64,000 bases of DNA, taken from NCBI RefSeq assembly GCF_009377185.1, contig NZ_VJZC01000008.1, positions 1 to 64,000 of the forward strand, written 5' to 3'. Positions 36,298 through 45,354 of the stretch are shown here, in pieces. The notes under the pieces were generated by a model, which saw only the letters and a list, made by a program, of their open reading frames with translations, was not told where the DNA came from and made no database searches. Every line of letters begins with the position of its first letter. The stretch's first letter is position 1. A program made the position numbers and the translations under genes. Source of the stretch: Streptomyces spongiae (GTDB taxonomy: Bacteria; Actinomycetota; Actinomycetes; Streptomycetales; Streptomycetaceae).

Positions 36298-37364
36298 CGA
36301 CCTCGACACTCGCCGTCCGGTACACCTCCGCCCGGACCCTGGACACAGCGCCCACCGAGAGTTCGCCTCCCGGCCCCGGGGAGGTGGAGCTGGCCCCGGC
36401 CTTCGTCGGCATCTGCGGCACCGACCTGCACATCTTCCACGGCGACATGGACGCCCGGGTCCGCACGCCCGCGGTCCTCGGCCACGAGATGTCCGGCCGG
36501 ATCGTCCGCGTCGGGCCGGACGTGGAGGGCTGGCGGCCCGGGAACGCGGTGACCGTGATGCCACTGCGCTGGGACGACACCTGTCCCGCCTGCCGGGCGG
36601 GCCACCGGCACATCTGCCAGCATCTCGACTTCATCGGCATCGACTCCCCCGGCGCGATGCAGCAGCGCTGGACCGTGCCCGCCTCGACGCTCGTACGCCT
36701 GCCGGAGTCGGTGCCCCTGGACCGGGCGGCGCTCGTCGAGCCCACGGCGGTGGCCGTGCACGACGTCGGCCGGGCCCGTGTCCAGGCCGGGGAGAGGGTC
36801 GTCGTGGTCGGCGGCGGACCGGTCGGCATCCTCATCGCGCTGGTCGCCCGCTCCGCGGGAGCCGACGTCCGCGTCGTGGAGCTGAGCGGCCACCGGCGGC
36901 TGCTCGCCGAGGAATCGGGGCTGACTGCCTGGGACCCCGCCACGGACGACGTCCCCGAGCTGGTCCGTGAGTGGACCGGTGACGCGGGCGCGGACGTCGC
37001 CTTCGAGGTGTCGGGCGCGGCGGCCGGCGTGGACACGGCCGTCGAGGTGCTCGCGGTGCGGGGCCGGCTGTGCCTGGTGGCCATCCATCCGCGGCCCCGC
37101 GAGCTGAACCTGCACCGGTTCTTCTGGCGCGAACTCACTCTCGTGGGCGCCCGGTTGTACGACCGTGCGGACTTCGAGCGCGCCGTGGCGCTGGTGGCGG
37201 ACGGAACCGTCCCCGCCGACCGCCTGATCAGCAAGGTCGTACCGCTCACCGAGGCTCCCTCGGCGTTCGAGGCCCTGGAGGCCGGGGGCGACGTGATGAA
37301 GATCCTTGTGGACTGCTCCGACGCACAGGGTGCCATCGACGAAGCACAGGGAGCCGCCGTATGA
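36294..37364 (+). CDS. Zinc-dependent MDR alcohol dehydrogenase (LgoD/threonine-dehydrogenase-like)
   Basis: This 356-residue NAD(P)-dependent dehydrogenase has catalytic zinc ligands in GICGTDLH and GHEMSG and the Rossmann motif VVVVGGGPVGILIA. The structural zinc loop reads DDTCPACRAGHRHIC, so three of the four usual cysteines remain and an Asp takes the first position. ATGA overlaps the mutarotase stop. In this pathway it could oxidise C5 of an L-galactonate-type intermediate, as LgoD does, or handle L-lactaldehyde. I favour the first because an SDR reductase follows directly. This is inference. Confidence 0.85.
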   Translation: MTTSTLAVRYTSARTLDTAPTESSPPGPGEVELAPAFVGICGTDLHIFHGDMDARVRTPAVLGHEMSGRIVRVGPDVEGWRPGNAVTVMPLRWDDTCPACRAGHRHICQHLDFIGIDSPGAMQQRWTVPASTLVRLPESVPLDRAALVEPTAVAVHDVGRARVQAGERVVVVGGGPVGILIALVARSAGADVRVVELSGHRRLLAEESGLTAWDPATDDVPELVREWTGDAGADVAFEVSGAAAGVDTAVEVLAVRGRLCLVAIHPRPRELNLHRFFWRELTLVGARLYDRADFERAVALVADGTVPADRLISKVVPLTEAPSAFEALEAGGDVMKILVDCSDAQGAIDEAQGAAV

Positions 37365-38131
37365 GTGCCTTCGACATGTTCGACCTGACCGGCAGACTCG
37401 CTGTCGTCACCGGCGCCCGACGCGGCATCGGCCGGGCCATGGCCCGCGCGCTCGCCGAGGCCGGAGCGGACGTCATCGGTGTCAGCCGCGACCTGGAGGA
37501 TTCCGACAGCGCGGTGGAGAAGGACGTGCTCGCCGCGGGCGGCTCCTTCGAAGCGATCCGGACGGACTTCGCCGACCCCGACGCCGTACGGGCGCTCGGT
37601 GAGGACCTCGCCGGACGCGAGCGGTCGGTGGACATCCTGGTCAACAACGCGGGCACCATCCGCCGCGCCCCGGCTGCCGAACACACCGAAGCCGACTGGG
37701 AGTTGGTCCTCCAGGTCAACCTCAGCGCACAGTTCGCGCTGGCCCGGGCGGTGGGCGCGGCCATGGTGGCCCGGGGCCGGGGCAAGATAGTTTTCACGGC
37801 GTCGCTGCTCAGCTTCCAGGGCGGCATCACCGTCCCCGGCTACACCGCCGCCAAGCACGGCGTGGCCGGACTGACCAAGGCCCTGGCCAACGAGTGGGCG
37901 CCGCACGGCGTCAACGTCAACGCCATCGCGCCCGGCTACATCGCCACCGACAACACCCAGGCCCTCCAGGACGACCCGGCACGCAGCAACGCGATCCTCG
38001 ACCGCATCCCGGCAGCACGCTGGGGCACCGCAGACGACCTCGCGGGCGCCACCGTGTTCCTGGCCTCCGACGCCGCCGACTACGTCCACGGCACCGTCCT
38101 GCCCGTCGACGGCGGATGGCTCGGCCGATGA
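37361..38131 (+). CDS. Short-chain dehydrogenase, KduD-like
   Basis: This classical SDR has 256 residues. It has the coenzyme motif TGARRGIGRAMA, the NNAG motif, and catalytic Ser in FTASLLSFQGG with YTAAKHG. The opening MFDLTGRLAVVTGARRGIGR resembles KduD, which reduces 2,5-diketo-3-deoxygluconate to KDG. Fucose pathways also use an SDR that oxidises 2-keto-3-deoxy-L-fuconate at C4. No FAH-type diketo hydrolase, needed for that branch, is in the operon. The KduD role fits the kinase and aldolase that follow. Confidence 0.88.
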   Translation: MSAFDMFDLTGRLAVVTGARRGIGRAMARALAEAGADVIGVSRDLEDSDSAVEKDVLAAGGSFEAIRTDFADPDAVRALGEDLAGRERSVDILVNNAGTIRRAPAAEHTEADWELVLQVNLSAQFALARAVGAAMVARGRGKIVFTASLLSFQGGITVPGYTAAKHGVAGLTKALANEWAPHGVNVNAIAPGYIATDNTQALQDDPARSNAILDRIPAARWGTADDLAGATVFLASDAADYVHGTVLPVDGGWLGR

Positions 38132-38757
38132 CCGCCGATCTCACTTCCCTGCTGGCCGGCGCCCGGATCATGCCGGTGCTGACCGTGCCCGACGCCGCGA
38201 CGGCCGCCCCGCTCGCCGAGGCCCTCGCCACCGGCGGCGTCCGGTGCGCCGAGGTCACCTTCCGCACTCCGGACGCCGAGCAGGCACTCAAGGCGATGAC
38301 GGCCCACGGAGGGCTCACCGTCGGCGCCGGCACTGTCCTCACCCCCGAGCAGGCGGAGCGGGCCGTGTCGGCCGGGGCCCGCTTCGTCGTGTCGCCCGGC
38401 TTCGACGCGGAAGTCATCGCCAGGTGCCGGGAGTTGGGCGTGCCGATGGTGCCGGGAATCGCCACCGCGACCGAGCTGATGCGTGCCCTCGGGAGCGGTC
38501 TGCACAAGGTCAAGCTGTTCCCCGCAGAACAGTTGGGCGGCACCGGCATGCTCAAGGCGCTGGCGGCGCCGTTCCCTCAGGCGCGGTTCGTGCCGACCGG
38601 TGGCATCGGCCCCGCCCACCTCACCGGATATCTCTCCCACCCGGCGGTCCTCGCCGTCGGCGGCAGTTGGATGGCGAGCGCCGGCCATCTGGAGCGCGGC
38701 GACTACGACGGGATCCGGCGGCTGACCGCCGAGGCCGTGGAGAGGAGCACCCCATGA
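38128..38757 (+). CDS. KDPG/KHG-type class I aldolase
   Basis: This 209-residue Schiff-base aldolase makes pyruvate from 2-keto-3-deoxy(-6-phospho) sugar acids. The motifs are complete: CAEVTFRTPDAEQAL (Glu), VGAGTVLTPEQ, FVVSPGFD, the Schiff-base Lys in HKVKLFPAEQLGG, and RFVPTGGIG. ATGA overlaps both neighbours. It could cleave KDPG made by the next gene and, if relaxed, 2-keto-3-deoxy-L-fuconate to pyruvate and L-lactaldehyde. Confidence 0.92.
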   Translation: MTADLTSLLAGARIMPVLTVPDAATAAPLAEALATGGVRCAEVTFRTPDAEQALKAMTAHGGLTVGAGTVLTPEQAERAVSAGARFVVSPGFDAEVIARCRELGVPMVPGIATATELMRALGSGLHKVKLFPAEQLGGTGMLKALAAPFPQARFVPTGGIGPAHLTGYLSHPAVLAVGGSWMASAGHLERGDYDGIRRLTAEAVERSTP

Positions 38758-39809
38758 CCGGACACGGACCAGGTGCGGACGTGATCGCCCTGGGCGAGGT
38801 GATGCTGCGCTTCGACCCGGGCGAAGGGCGGATCCGTACGGCCCGCACCTTCCAGGTGTGGGAAGGCGGCGGCGAGTACAACGTCGCACGCAGTCTCCGC
38901 CGCTGCTTCGGTCTGCGCACGGCCGTCGTCACGGCCCTGGTCGACAACGCGGTGGGCCGGCTCACCGAGGATCTGATCCTTCAGGGCGGCGTCGACACCT
39001 CACTGATCCGTTGGATACCCGGCGACGGCATCGGCCGCACCGCCCGCAACGGACTGAACTTCGTCGAACGCGGCTTCGGCATCCGTGGCGCACTGGGTGT
39101 CAGCGACCGCGCGAACACCGCCGTCTCGCAACTGCGCAAGGGAGACATCGACTGGGACACGGTCTTCGCCACGGGCCCGCGCTGGTTCCACACCGGCGGC
39201 ATTTTCGCCGGCCTGTCGGACACCACGGCGGACGTCGCGGACGAGGCCATGGCGACCGCCCGGCGCCACGGCGTCACCGTCTCCTACGACCCCAACTACC
39301 GCCCCAGCCTCTGGGCCGACCGAGGCGGGCCCGAGCGGGCACGCGAGACCGACCTGCGGCTCGCCCGGCACGCCGACGTCGTGGTGGGCGCCCTGGGCCT
39401 GGCCGGAAGGCACTCCGGCGAGCCGCGCATCGGCGCCGACGAACTGCCCGACGCCTTCGCACAGGTGGCAGCCCGGCTGCCCGGGGTACGAGTGCTGGCG
39501 ACAACCCTGCGCGAGGTGCCCTCGGCCGGGGTGAACGACTGGTCCTCGGCGGCCTGGTCGCCCGAGACCGGCTTCGTCACCGGCCCCCGGATGCCAGGCC
39601 TCCACGTGCTGGACCGCATCGGCTCAGGCGACGGCTTCGCCGCCGGGCTCGTCCACGGCCTGCTGAGCGCTGTCGGCCTGGAACACGCCCTCGCCTACGG
39701 CACGGCCCACGGCGCGCTCACCATGACCACGCCCGGAGACGTCTCCATGGCCTCACTCGCCGAGGTCGAGGCGCTCATGGCGGGCAGTTCCGCCCACGTC
39801 AGACGCTGA
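38754..39809 (+). CDS. kdgK: PfkB-family sugar kinase, 2-keto-3-deoxygluconate kinase type
   Basis: This 351-residue ribokinase-fold enzyme has an N-terminal IALGEVMLRFDPGEGRI. The first PfkB signature is in GGGEYNVARSLRR, the second in DRIGSGDGFAAGLVHGLL, with the catalytic Asp. KdgK phosphorylates KDG at C6. A 6-deoxy fucose intermediate has no such hydroxyl, so this gene implies that the operon also handles a six-carbon sugar with O6, such as L-galactose or a uronate. Confidence 0.9.
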   Translation: MTGHGPGADVIALGEVMLRFDPGEGRIRTARTFQVWEGGGEYNVARSLRRCFGLRTAVVTALVDNAVGRLTEDLILQGGVDTSLIRWIPGDGIGRTARNGLNFVERGFGIRGALGVSDRANTAVSQLRKGDIDWDTVFATGPRWFHTGGIFAGLSDTTADVADEAMATARRHGVTVSYDPNYRPSLWADRGGPERARETDLRLARHADVVVGALGLAGRHSGEPRIGADELPDAFAQVAARLPGVRVLATTLREVPSAGVNDWSSAAWSPETGFVTGPRMPGLHVLDRIGSGDGFAAGLVHGLLSAVGLEHALAYGTAHGALTMTTPGDVSMASLAEVEALMAGSSAHVRR

Positions 39810-39847
39810 CCTGCGACACGGCACGGTGATTCCCCGAGGAGAACGCC

Positions 39848-40861
39848 TTGCACCACCGGAAGATCTCGACCACACCTGTCGCACTCACCGAACTCGGCTT
39901 CGGGGCCTCGGTCATCGGCAACCTCTACCGGGTCACCCCGGCCCAGGACGCGTCGGCCGCGATCGACGCCGCATGGGACGCGGGAGTCCGGTACTTCGAC
40001 ACCGCACCGCACTACGGGCTCGGCCTGTCCGAGCGCCGCTTGGGTGCCGCTCTCAGAGACCGGCCGCGCGACGGGTACGTCGTCTCCTCCAAGGTGGGCC
40101 GGCTGCTCGTACCCAACGAGCGGTCACGAGGCTTCGACAGCGAGGGCTTCGTCGTACGGGACGATCTGCGCAGGAAGTGGGACTTCAGCCGCGACGGTGT
40201 GCTCCGCTCCATCGAGGACACGCTGGAGCGCACGGGACTGGACCGCCTGGACCTCGTGTACCTGCACGATCCCGACGACCACTGGCGGCAGGCCGCCGAG
40301 GAGGCCATGCCCACCCTCGCGGACCTGCGCGACCAGGGAGTCGTCGGCGCCATCGGCGCCGGAATGAACCAGTCGGCCATGCTCGCCCGCTTCCTCCGCG
40401 AGACCGCCGCCGACGTGGTGATGCTGGCCGGACGCTACACCCTCCTCGACCAGTCGGCGCTGGACGACGTACTCCCCGCCGCGCTCGAACTCGACAAGAG
40501 CGTCGTGGCGGTCGGAGTGTTCAACTCGGGCCTTCTCTCCCGTGACCGGCCCGCGCAGGGTATGAAGTACGACTACCAGGACGCCCCGCCGCACCTCGTC
40601 GCCCGCGCCCGCGCCATGGCGGAGGTCTGCGAACGGCACGGCACGACCCTCCCCGCCGCGGCGATCGCTTTCCCCTTCAGCCACCCCAGTACCATCAACG
40701 TCACTCTTGGTATGCGAAATCCCGAACAAGTCAGGCGCAACGTGGAGCTACACCGTCAACAGGTCCCCGAGGGTCTCTGGGACGATCTTCGCGCCCAGGG
40801 CCTGATCAGGTCGGACGTACCCGGAGGGCACACTGACGGAAGGGGTTCGCGTTGTCTCTGA
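39848..40861 (+). CDS. Aldo/keto reductase, L-fucose/L-galactose (D-threo-aldose) 1-dehydrogenase type
   Basis: This is a 337-residue NAD(P)-dependent enzyme. The TTG start at 39848 follows GAGGAGAA. The AKR tetrad lies in FDTAPHYGLGLSE (Asp, Tyr), SSKVGRLL (Lys) and VYLHDPDDH (His). LGFGASVIGNLY and the IAFPFSHPSTINVTLGMRNP block fit the D-threo-aldose 1-dehydrogenase group. It would catalyse the first step, oxidising L-fucose or L-galactose to the lactone. It is separated from kdgK by only 38 bp. Confidence 0.9.
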   Translation: MHHRKISTTPVALTELGFGASVIGNLYRVTPAQDASAAIDAAWDAGVRYFDTAPHYGLGLSERRLGAALRDRPRDGYVVSSKVGRLLVPNERSRGFDSEGFVVRDDLRRKWDFSRDGVLRSIEDTLERTGLDRLDLVYLHDPDDHWRQAAEEAMPTLADLRDQGVVGAIGAGMNQSAMLARFLRETAADVVMLAGRYTLLDQSALDDVLPAALELDKSVVAVGVFNSGLLSRDRPAQGMKYDYQDAPPHLVARARAMAEVCERHGTTLPAAAIAFPFSHPSTINVTLGMRNPEQVRRNVELHRQQVPEGLWDDLRAQGLIRSDVPGGHTDGRGSRCL

Positions 40862-41580
40862 CGGACAAGGCCATCGATCAGATCCGTGCGCTGATCCGCT
40901 CGGGCGCGCTGCCCCCGGGCTCGAAGCTGCCTCCGGAACCGGAGCTGGCAGCGCAGTTGGGGCTGTCCCGCAACCTGGCGCGAGAGGCGGTCAAGGCGCT
41001 GGCGGTGGCCCGGGTGCTGGAGGTCAGGCGGGGCGACGGCACCTATGTGACCAGCCTGCAGCCGAGCCTGCTGCTGGAGGGCCTCGGCGGTGCGGTGGAC
41101 CTGCTGCAGAGCGATCCGGGTGCCTTGCTGGACCTGATGGAGGTCAGGCGGCTGCTCGAACCCGTCGCCACCGCTCTGGCCGCCACCCGGATCTCCGACG
41201 AGGAGCTGGCCGAGGTGAAGCGGCACCTGGACGCCATGCGGGAGGCCCGCGACGACGTCGAACAACTCAACGCACACGACGCGGCGTTCCACCGCGCCGT
41301 CGTCGCCGCCACGGGCAACGAAACGCTGCTCACCCTCCTTGAAGGTGTCTCGGGCCGCACCTTGCGCGCACGCATCTGGCGCGGTCTGGTGGACGCCCGG
41401 GCAGCGGGGCGGACCCTTGCGGAGCACGAGGCGATCTTCGATGCCCTGGCCGGTCGCGACGCCGCTCTCAGCCAGGCCGCCGCTCTGCTGCACGTCAGCA
41501 ACACGGAACACTGGCTGCGAGAGCATCTGCAATCCACCGAGTCCCTCCCGGAGGCACCGCCGACGGCCAACAGCGCCTGA
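40852..41580 (+). CDS. GntR-family regulator, FadR/FCD subgroup
   Basis: This 242-residue regulator has an N-terminal winged helix (LPPEPELAAQLGLSRNLARE, VLEVRRGDGTYV) and a C-terminal FCD effector domain with metal-site residues (NAHDAAFHRAVVAATGN, LAEHEAIFDALAGRD). The TTG start overlaps the AKR gene by ten bases, so it is the last gene of the operon. FCD regulators of sugar-acid operons usually sense a pathway acid and repress in its absence. Its site may be the paired 12-mers at 29501 and 29622. Confidence 0.9.
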   Translation: MSLTDKAIDQIRALIRSGALPPGSKLPPEPELAAQLGLSRNLAREAVKALAVARVLEVRRGDGTYVTSLQPSLLLEGLGGAVDLLQSDPGALLDLMEVRRLLEPVATALAATRISDEELAEVKRHLDAMREARDDVEQLNAHDAAFHRAVVAATGNETLLTLLEGVSGRTLRARIWRGLVDARAAGRTLAEHEAIFDALAGRDAALSQAAALLHVSNTEHWLREHLQSTESLPEAPPTANSA

Positions 41581-41749
41581 GTGACACCGCCCAGAGCCAG
41601 CGGCCCACAGTGCCCCAGGGGGACCCCGGCCGGCCGGAGAAGGCACCAGGGCGCCCTGTCTCGCATTCGGTGATGACGGAGCGCGCTGGTGTCGTCGTCG
41701 GCATGACGTGAGGGACGTCAACGATCTCGGTGACAGCGGGGATGAGGCG

Positions 41750-43609
41750 TCAGCCGCCGCTGGAGACTCTCCAATTCTGGTTCGAGTTGCCGGTGCAACT
41801 CCACAGCTGGACCTTCGAGCCGTTCGCCGTACCGTTGCCGGTGACGTCGAGGCACAGCCCGGACAGGTCATTGGTTACGCTGCCGTTGGCGCGGAAGGTC
41901 CACTTCTGACTGTTGTGGCCGTTGCAGTCCCAGAGGACGACCTTGGTGCCGTTGGTCGTGGCGTTGCCCTCCGCGCCCAGGCACTTGCCGGCAATCTGCA
42001 GTTCACGGTTACCGGAGTACAGGTACTTCTGGTTGGGATTCGTCGCCCCGCAGTCCCAGATGGTCTGCTGGGTGCCGTTGGCCGTGCTGTTCGCGTCGTC
42101 GAGGCACCGCTTCGAGCCCTGTCCGACGATCTGCGCCGCGGCGTTGTCGGCGGTCTTGGTGAAGGTGGCCGTGGCGCCGGCAGGCAGCGTGTACTGGAAG
42201 GACCCCTCCGTGTTCCAGGTGGTCGTGAACGTGGTGCTGCTGGAGTTGTTGTTGTGGGCGACCAGCACCTCGCTGCCGTCGGGGTTCTTGTACGCCTGGG
42301 CCCAGACGTTGCCGCCGTCGCTGTAGCCGATGCGCGTGGCACCGGGTACCACGAACTTGGAGAACTGGCCGAGTTGGTAGTAGTTGTTGGTGTACGTGAC
42401 GCCACCGGTCGCCTGGTCGACGGTGACGAGCCCGGTGCACTTCTCACAGCCGACACCCATCTTGGGGCCGCCGTTGGTGTCCAGCGCCAGGTTCCACAGC
42501 AGCGCGCCGTTGGCCCAGTTGAAGGTGGACTCCAGGGCGAGCTGCGCGGCGTTCATCGGCGCGATGCCGGGGCCGGTGGAGCACTCGCTCTCGTAGATCC
42601 GCTTGTCCGGGGCGGTGTTGTGGATGGTGGTCATGTTGCCCAGGTTGTTGCGGTAGCAGTGCCACGCGGTGCCGTACATCGCGTCGCGGGTCGCCTGGTT
42701 GTTCAGCAGTGTGTTGGCGTAGTTGAGGTCCACGTGGTCGGCGTCGCCGCCGAGGATCTTCGTGTCGCCGAGGCCGGCTTGTTGCAATGCGGGAGCGAGG
42801 TTGTCGGCGATGAAGTTCGCCTCGTTGCTCGCGGGCCACAGCATGGCCGAGTACGTGGACGGTGAGATGGTCGGCTCGTTCTGCGGGGTGATGCCCCAGA
42901 CGTTGACGCCCTTGGCCTTGTACTCCTGGAGGAACTTGACGTAGTACTGCGCCAGCGGGCCGTACATGTCGGAGCGCAGGGTGCCGTTGTTCGTGCCCAG
43001 CATCGTGTTGGTCGTCTTCATCCACGCCGGCGGGCTCCAGTTGTTGGCGAAGAGCTTCATCGCCGGGTTGAGTGCCTGGGCCTGCTTGATGACCGGGATG
43101 ACGTACGCGTCGTCGTGCGCGGTGGAGAAGTTGGCCAGGGTGGGGTCGGCGACGCCGCCGTTGTCGTCGTACGAGTAGGTGCCGGGGCTGCTGGGCGGGG
43201 TCGCCGTGTAGTCGGACGACCCCATCGGAACCCGCATCAAGGACAGGCCGATGCCGGGTCCTCGGGCGAACAGATCGCGCATCACCCGGTCACGGGTGGC
43301 CGCGCTGAGCTTGTTCTGCAGCAGGTAGGTCGAGGTGTCGGTGAAGGAGGCACCGAACCCGTCGATGGTCTGGAAGGTCTTCGTGTTGTCCACCTTCAGG
43401 TTCACGGCCCCTGAGGAGGCCGGCCCGAGGGTGATGCTCGGCTGCGGGGTGAGCGCCTGGCCGAGGTCCGCGGTCGTCAGGGTCACGCCGATCACCGTGC
43501 CAGCGGCGTGGGCGGCGGTGGGCCCCAGCACCGCCACCCCGCCTACGACAGCCACTGTCAATGCCATGACCTGCGCAGCGCCTTTGCGGAGCCTTCGTCT
43601 GACAAGCAT
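41750..43609 (-). CDS. Secreted GH30-family endo-glycosidase with RICIN lectin domain
   Basis: This enzyme has 619 residues from ATG 43607-43609, which follows GAGGGA. A signal peptide ends near TAAHAAG. The GH30 barrel shows FQTIDGFGASFTDTSTYLL, LMRVPMGSSDYT, NWSPPAWMKT, acid/base region GITPQNEPT and nucleophile region YESECSTG. The side beta-domain follows, and then a beta-trefoil lectin with three QxW repeats (NPNQKYL, NSQKWTF, NSNQNWRV). GH30 includes beta-1,6-glucanases, beta-1,6-galactanases and glucuronoxylanases. I cannot choose among them from motifs alone. Confidence 0.9.
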   Translation of the reverse strand: MLVRRRLRKGAAQVMALTVAVVGGVAVLGPTAAHAAGTVIGVTLTTADLGQALTPQPSITLGPASSGAVNLKVDNTKTFQTIDGFGASFTDTSTYLLQNKLSAATRDRVMRDLFARGPGIGLSLMRVPMGSSDYTATPPSSPGTYSYDDNGGVADPTLANFSTAHDDAYVIPVIKQAQALNPAMKLFANNWSPPAWMKTTNTMLGTNNGTLRSDMYGPLAQYYVKFLQEYKAKGVNVWGITPQNEPTISPSTYSAMLWPASNEANFIADNLAPALQQAGLGDTKILGGDADHVDLNYANTLLNNQATRDAMYGTAWHCYRNNLGNMTTIHNTAPDKRIYESECSTGPGIAPMNAAQLALESTFNWANGALLWNLALDTNGGPKMGVGCEKCTGLVTVDQATGGVTYTNNYYQLGQFSKFVVPGATRIGYSDGGNVWAQAYKNPDGSEVLVAHNNNSSSTTFTTTWNTEGSFQYTLPAGATATFTKTADNAAAQIVGQGSKRCLDDANSTANGTQQTIWDCGATNPNQKYLYSGNRELQIAGKCLGAEGNATTNGTKVVLWDCNGHNSQKWTFRANGSVTNDLSGLCLDVTGNGTANGSKVQLWSCTGNSNQNWRVSSGG

Positions 43610-44212
43610 GGAAGCAGTCCCTCTTCCTGCCCTGGCCCCCACCGTCCCGTCCCCCAGGACAGTGCATTTGTAAGGGCCGTTGATTAATTGCGGCACACCT
43701 TCGAGGGCCAACGATGCCCGCGTCAAGACCCGCGACAGGCGCGGCGGGCGGGCTCGAACCGCCGACACACCCCGGCCGGAAGGCCGTTCGTCAGCACCAA
43801 TCATCCTGACCGAACCAGCGTTCTCCTGCGGAAGTCCACGTTCCGAAGATCATCATCCGGGTCTCGCCGGCGAGGGAGCAGTGGACCGCGAAAGGTTTCG
43901 TAACAGGTGAATGCGAGCCCGGCGAACCGGACCGCGCCGCCACTCGGGCGACCACACTCCCCCGGACCTCACCAGACAGGGAGGGGGCGCCGCGCTTCGA
44001 CCGCGTCACCTGATTGTTATGGCAGGTAACAAATTCTCGCGCTCCAGATCTGGCGCACAGTCCGCAGAGCGTCGTAAGTTCCCGCTCACAACATTCAGCC
44101 GGGCGGATCGCCTGAGCCCCGGCCATTCCTCCGAGAGCGCCCTTCTCGCCTTCTTCCTCTCCACCCTCGTGCGTCCGGTCGTCCGGCCGTAACACCAGAA
44201 AGGACCCTGCCC
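43610..44212. promoter_or_regulatory. Divergent regulatory region between GH30 and xylF
   Basis: This gap is about 600 bp with no credible gene. It carries the inverted repeat at 44014-44032 (separate entry). Near 43745 a 17-base stretch on the minus strand resembles a tRNA T-arm, but no full tRNA can be folded around it. Confidence 0.5.
44014..44032. promoter_or_regulatory. Operator candidate for the ROK repressor (TTGTTA-N7-TAACAA)
   Basis: This is a perfect 6-bp inverted repeat, TTGTTA and TAACAA, around TGGCAGG, in an A/T-rich pocket about 180 bp before the xylF start. Its shape resembles the A/T-rich inverted repeats bound by XylR-type ROK repressors. It stands out against the GC-rich background. 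Confidence 0.55.
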
Positions 44213-45307
44213 ATGCGCAAAGGACTCCTCCTCACCGCCGCCTCGGTGGCGCTGGTCAGCTCGCTCACCGCCTGCGGCGGCTCCTCGTCGAGCGACAGTG
44301 CCTCAGGCTCCGACGCCAAGAAGCCGAAGATCGGCGTGATCCTCCCGGACAGCAAGTCCTCGGCGCGCTGGGAGACCGCGGACCGCAAGTACCTCGGCGA
44401 GGCGTTCAAGGCGGCGGGCGTCGACTACGACATCCAGAACGCGCAGGGCGACAAGCAGCAGTTCCAGACCATCGCGGACCAGATGATCACCAACGGTGTC
44501 AACGTCCTGGTGATCGTGAACCTGGACAGCGGCACCGGCAAGGCCGTTCTGGACAAGGCCAAGGCGCAGGGCGTGGCGACGATCGACTACGACCGCCTCA
44601 CCCTCGGCGGCTCCGCCCAGTACTACGTGAGCTTCGACAACACCGAGGTCGGCAAGTTGCAGGGCGAGGGCCTGAGCAAGTGCCTGAGCGACATGAAGGC
44701 CAAGAAGCCCATCATCGCCACGCTCAACGGCTCCCCGACCGACAACAACGCGACCCTCTTCGCCAAGGGCTACAACAGCGTCCTCGACCCCAAGTACAAG
44801 TCGGGCGAGTACGTCAAGGGCCCGGACCAGTCCGTCCCCGACTGGGACAACACCCAGGCCGGCACCATCTTTGAGCAGATGCTCACCAGCGCGCCGAAGA
44901 TCGGCGGCGTGCTCGCCGCCAACGACGGTCTCGGCAACGCGGCCATCGCCGTGCTGCGCAAGCAGAACCGCAACGGCGAGGTGCCGGTCACCGGCCAGGA
45001 CGCCACCGTGCAGGGCCTGCAGAACATCCTCGCCGGCGACCAGTGCATGACCGTATACAAGGCGGTCAAGAAGGAGGCGGACGCCACGGCCAAGCTCGCC
45101 ATCTCGCTCGCCAAGGGCGAGAAGGGCGAGACGAACGCGACCGTCGAGGACCCCGAGGGCAAGCGCAAGGTGGCGGCCGTGCTGGAGACGCCGGTGGCCA
45201 TCTACAAGGACAACGTCAAGGACGTCGTGGACGACGGTTTCGTCACCAAGGACGAGCTGTGCACGGGCAAGTACGCCGCCCTGTGTGCCAAGGCCGGCAT
45301 CAAGTAG
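44213..45307 (+). CDS. xylF: D-xylose-binding lipoprotein of an ABC importer
   Basis: This 364-residue lipoprotein has a signal peptide with lipobox LTAC. The mature part matches XylF/ChvE-type binding proteins: KIGVILPDSKSSARWETADR, AQGVATIDYDRLTLGGSAQY and GGVLAANDGLGNAAIAVLRK. It has the typical xylF-xylG-xylH-ROK neighbourhood. A strong hairpin follows its stop. Xylose is the best-supported ligand. Confidence 0.92.
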   Translation: MRKGLLLTAASVALVSSLTACGGSSSSDSASGSDAKKPKIGVILPDSKSSARWETADRKYLGEAFKAAGVDYDIQNAQGDKQQFQTIADQMITNGVNVLVIVNLDSGTGKAVLDKAKAQGVATIDYDRLTLGGSAQYYVSFDNTEVGKLQGEGLSKCLSDMKAKKPIIATLNGSPTDNNATLFAKGYNSVLDPKYKSGEYVKGPDQSVPDWDNTQAGTIFEQMLTSAPKIGGVLAANDGLGNAAIAVLRKQNRNGEVPVTGQDATVQGLQNILAGDQCMTVYKAVKKEADATAKLAISLAKGEKGETNATVEDPEGKRKVAAVLETPVAIYKDNVKDVVDDGFVTKDELCTGKYAALCAKAGIK

Positions 45308-45354
45308 CCCCTGACCGGCCGGTTCGAACGATCCCCCCGTCCGGACCGGCCGAC

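Noticed and set aside
41640-41665. Palindrome CAGGGCGCCCTG between the GntR gene and GH30
   Set aside because: It could be part of a convergent terminator, but the stem is short and lies away from either stop codon; not supported enough to annotate.
43740-43765. tRNA T-arm-like hairpin on the minus strand (GGCGG, loop TTCGAGC, CCGCC)
   Set aside because: No matching acceptor, D or anticodon arm can be placed around it, and no CCA or att-like repeat was found; probably chance in GC-rich DNA.
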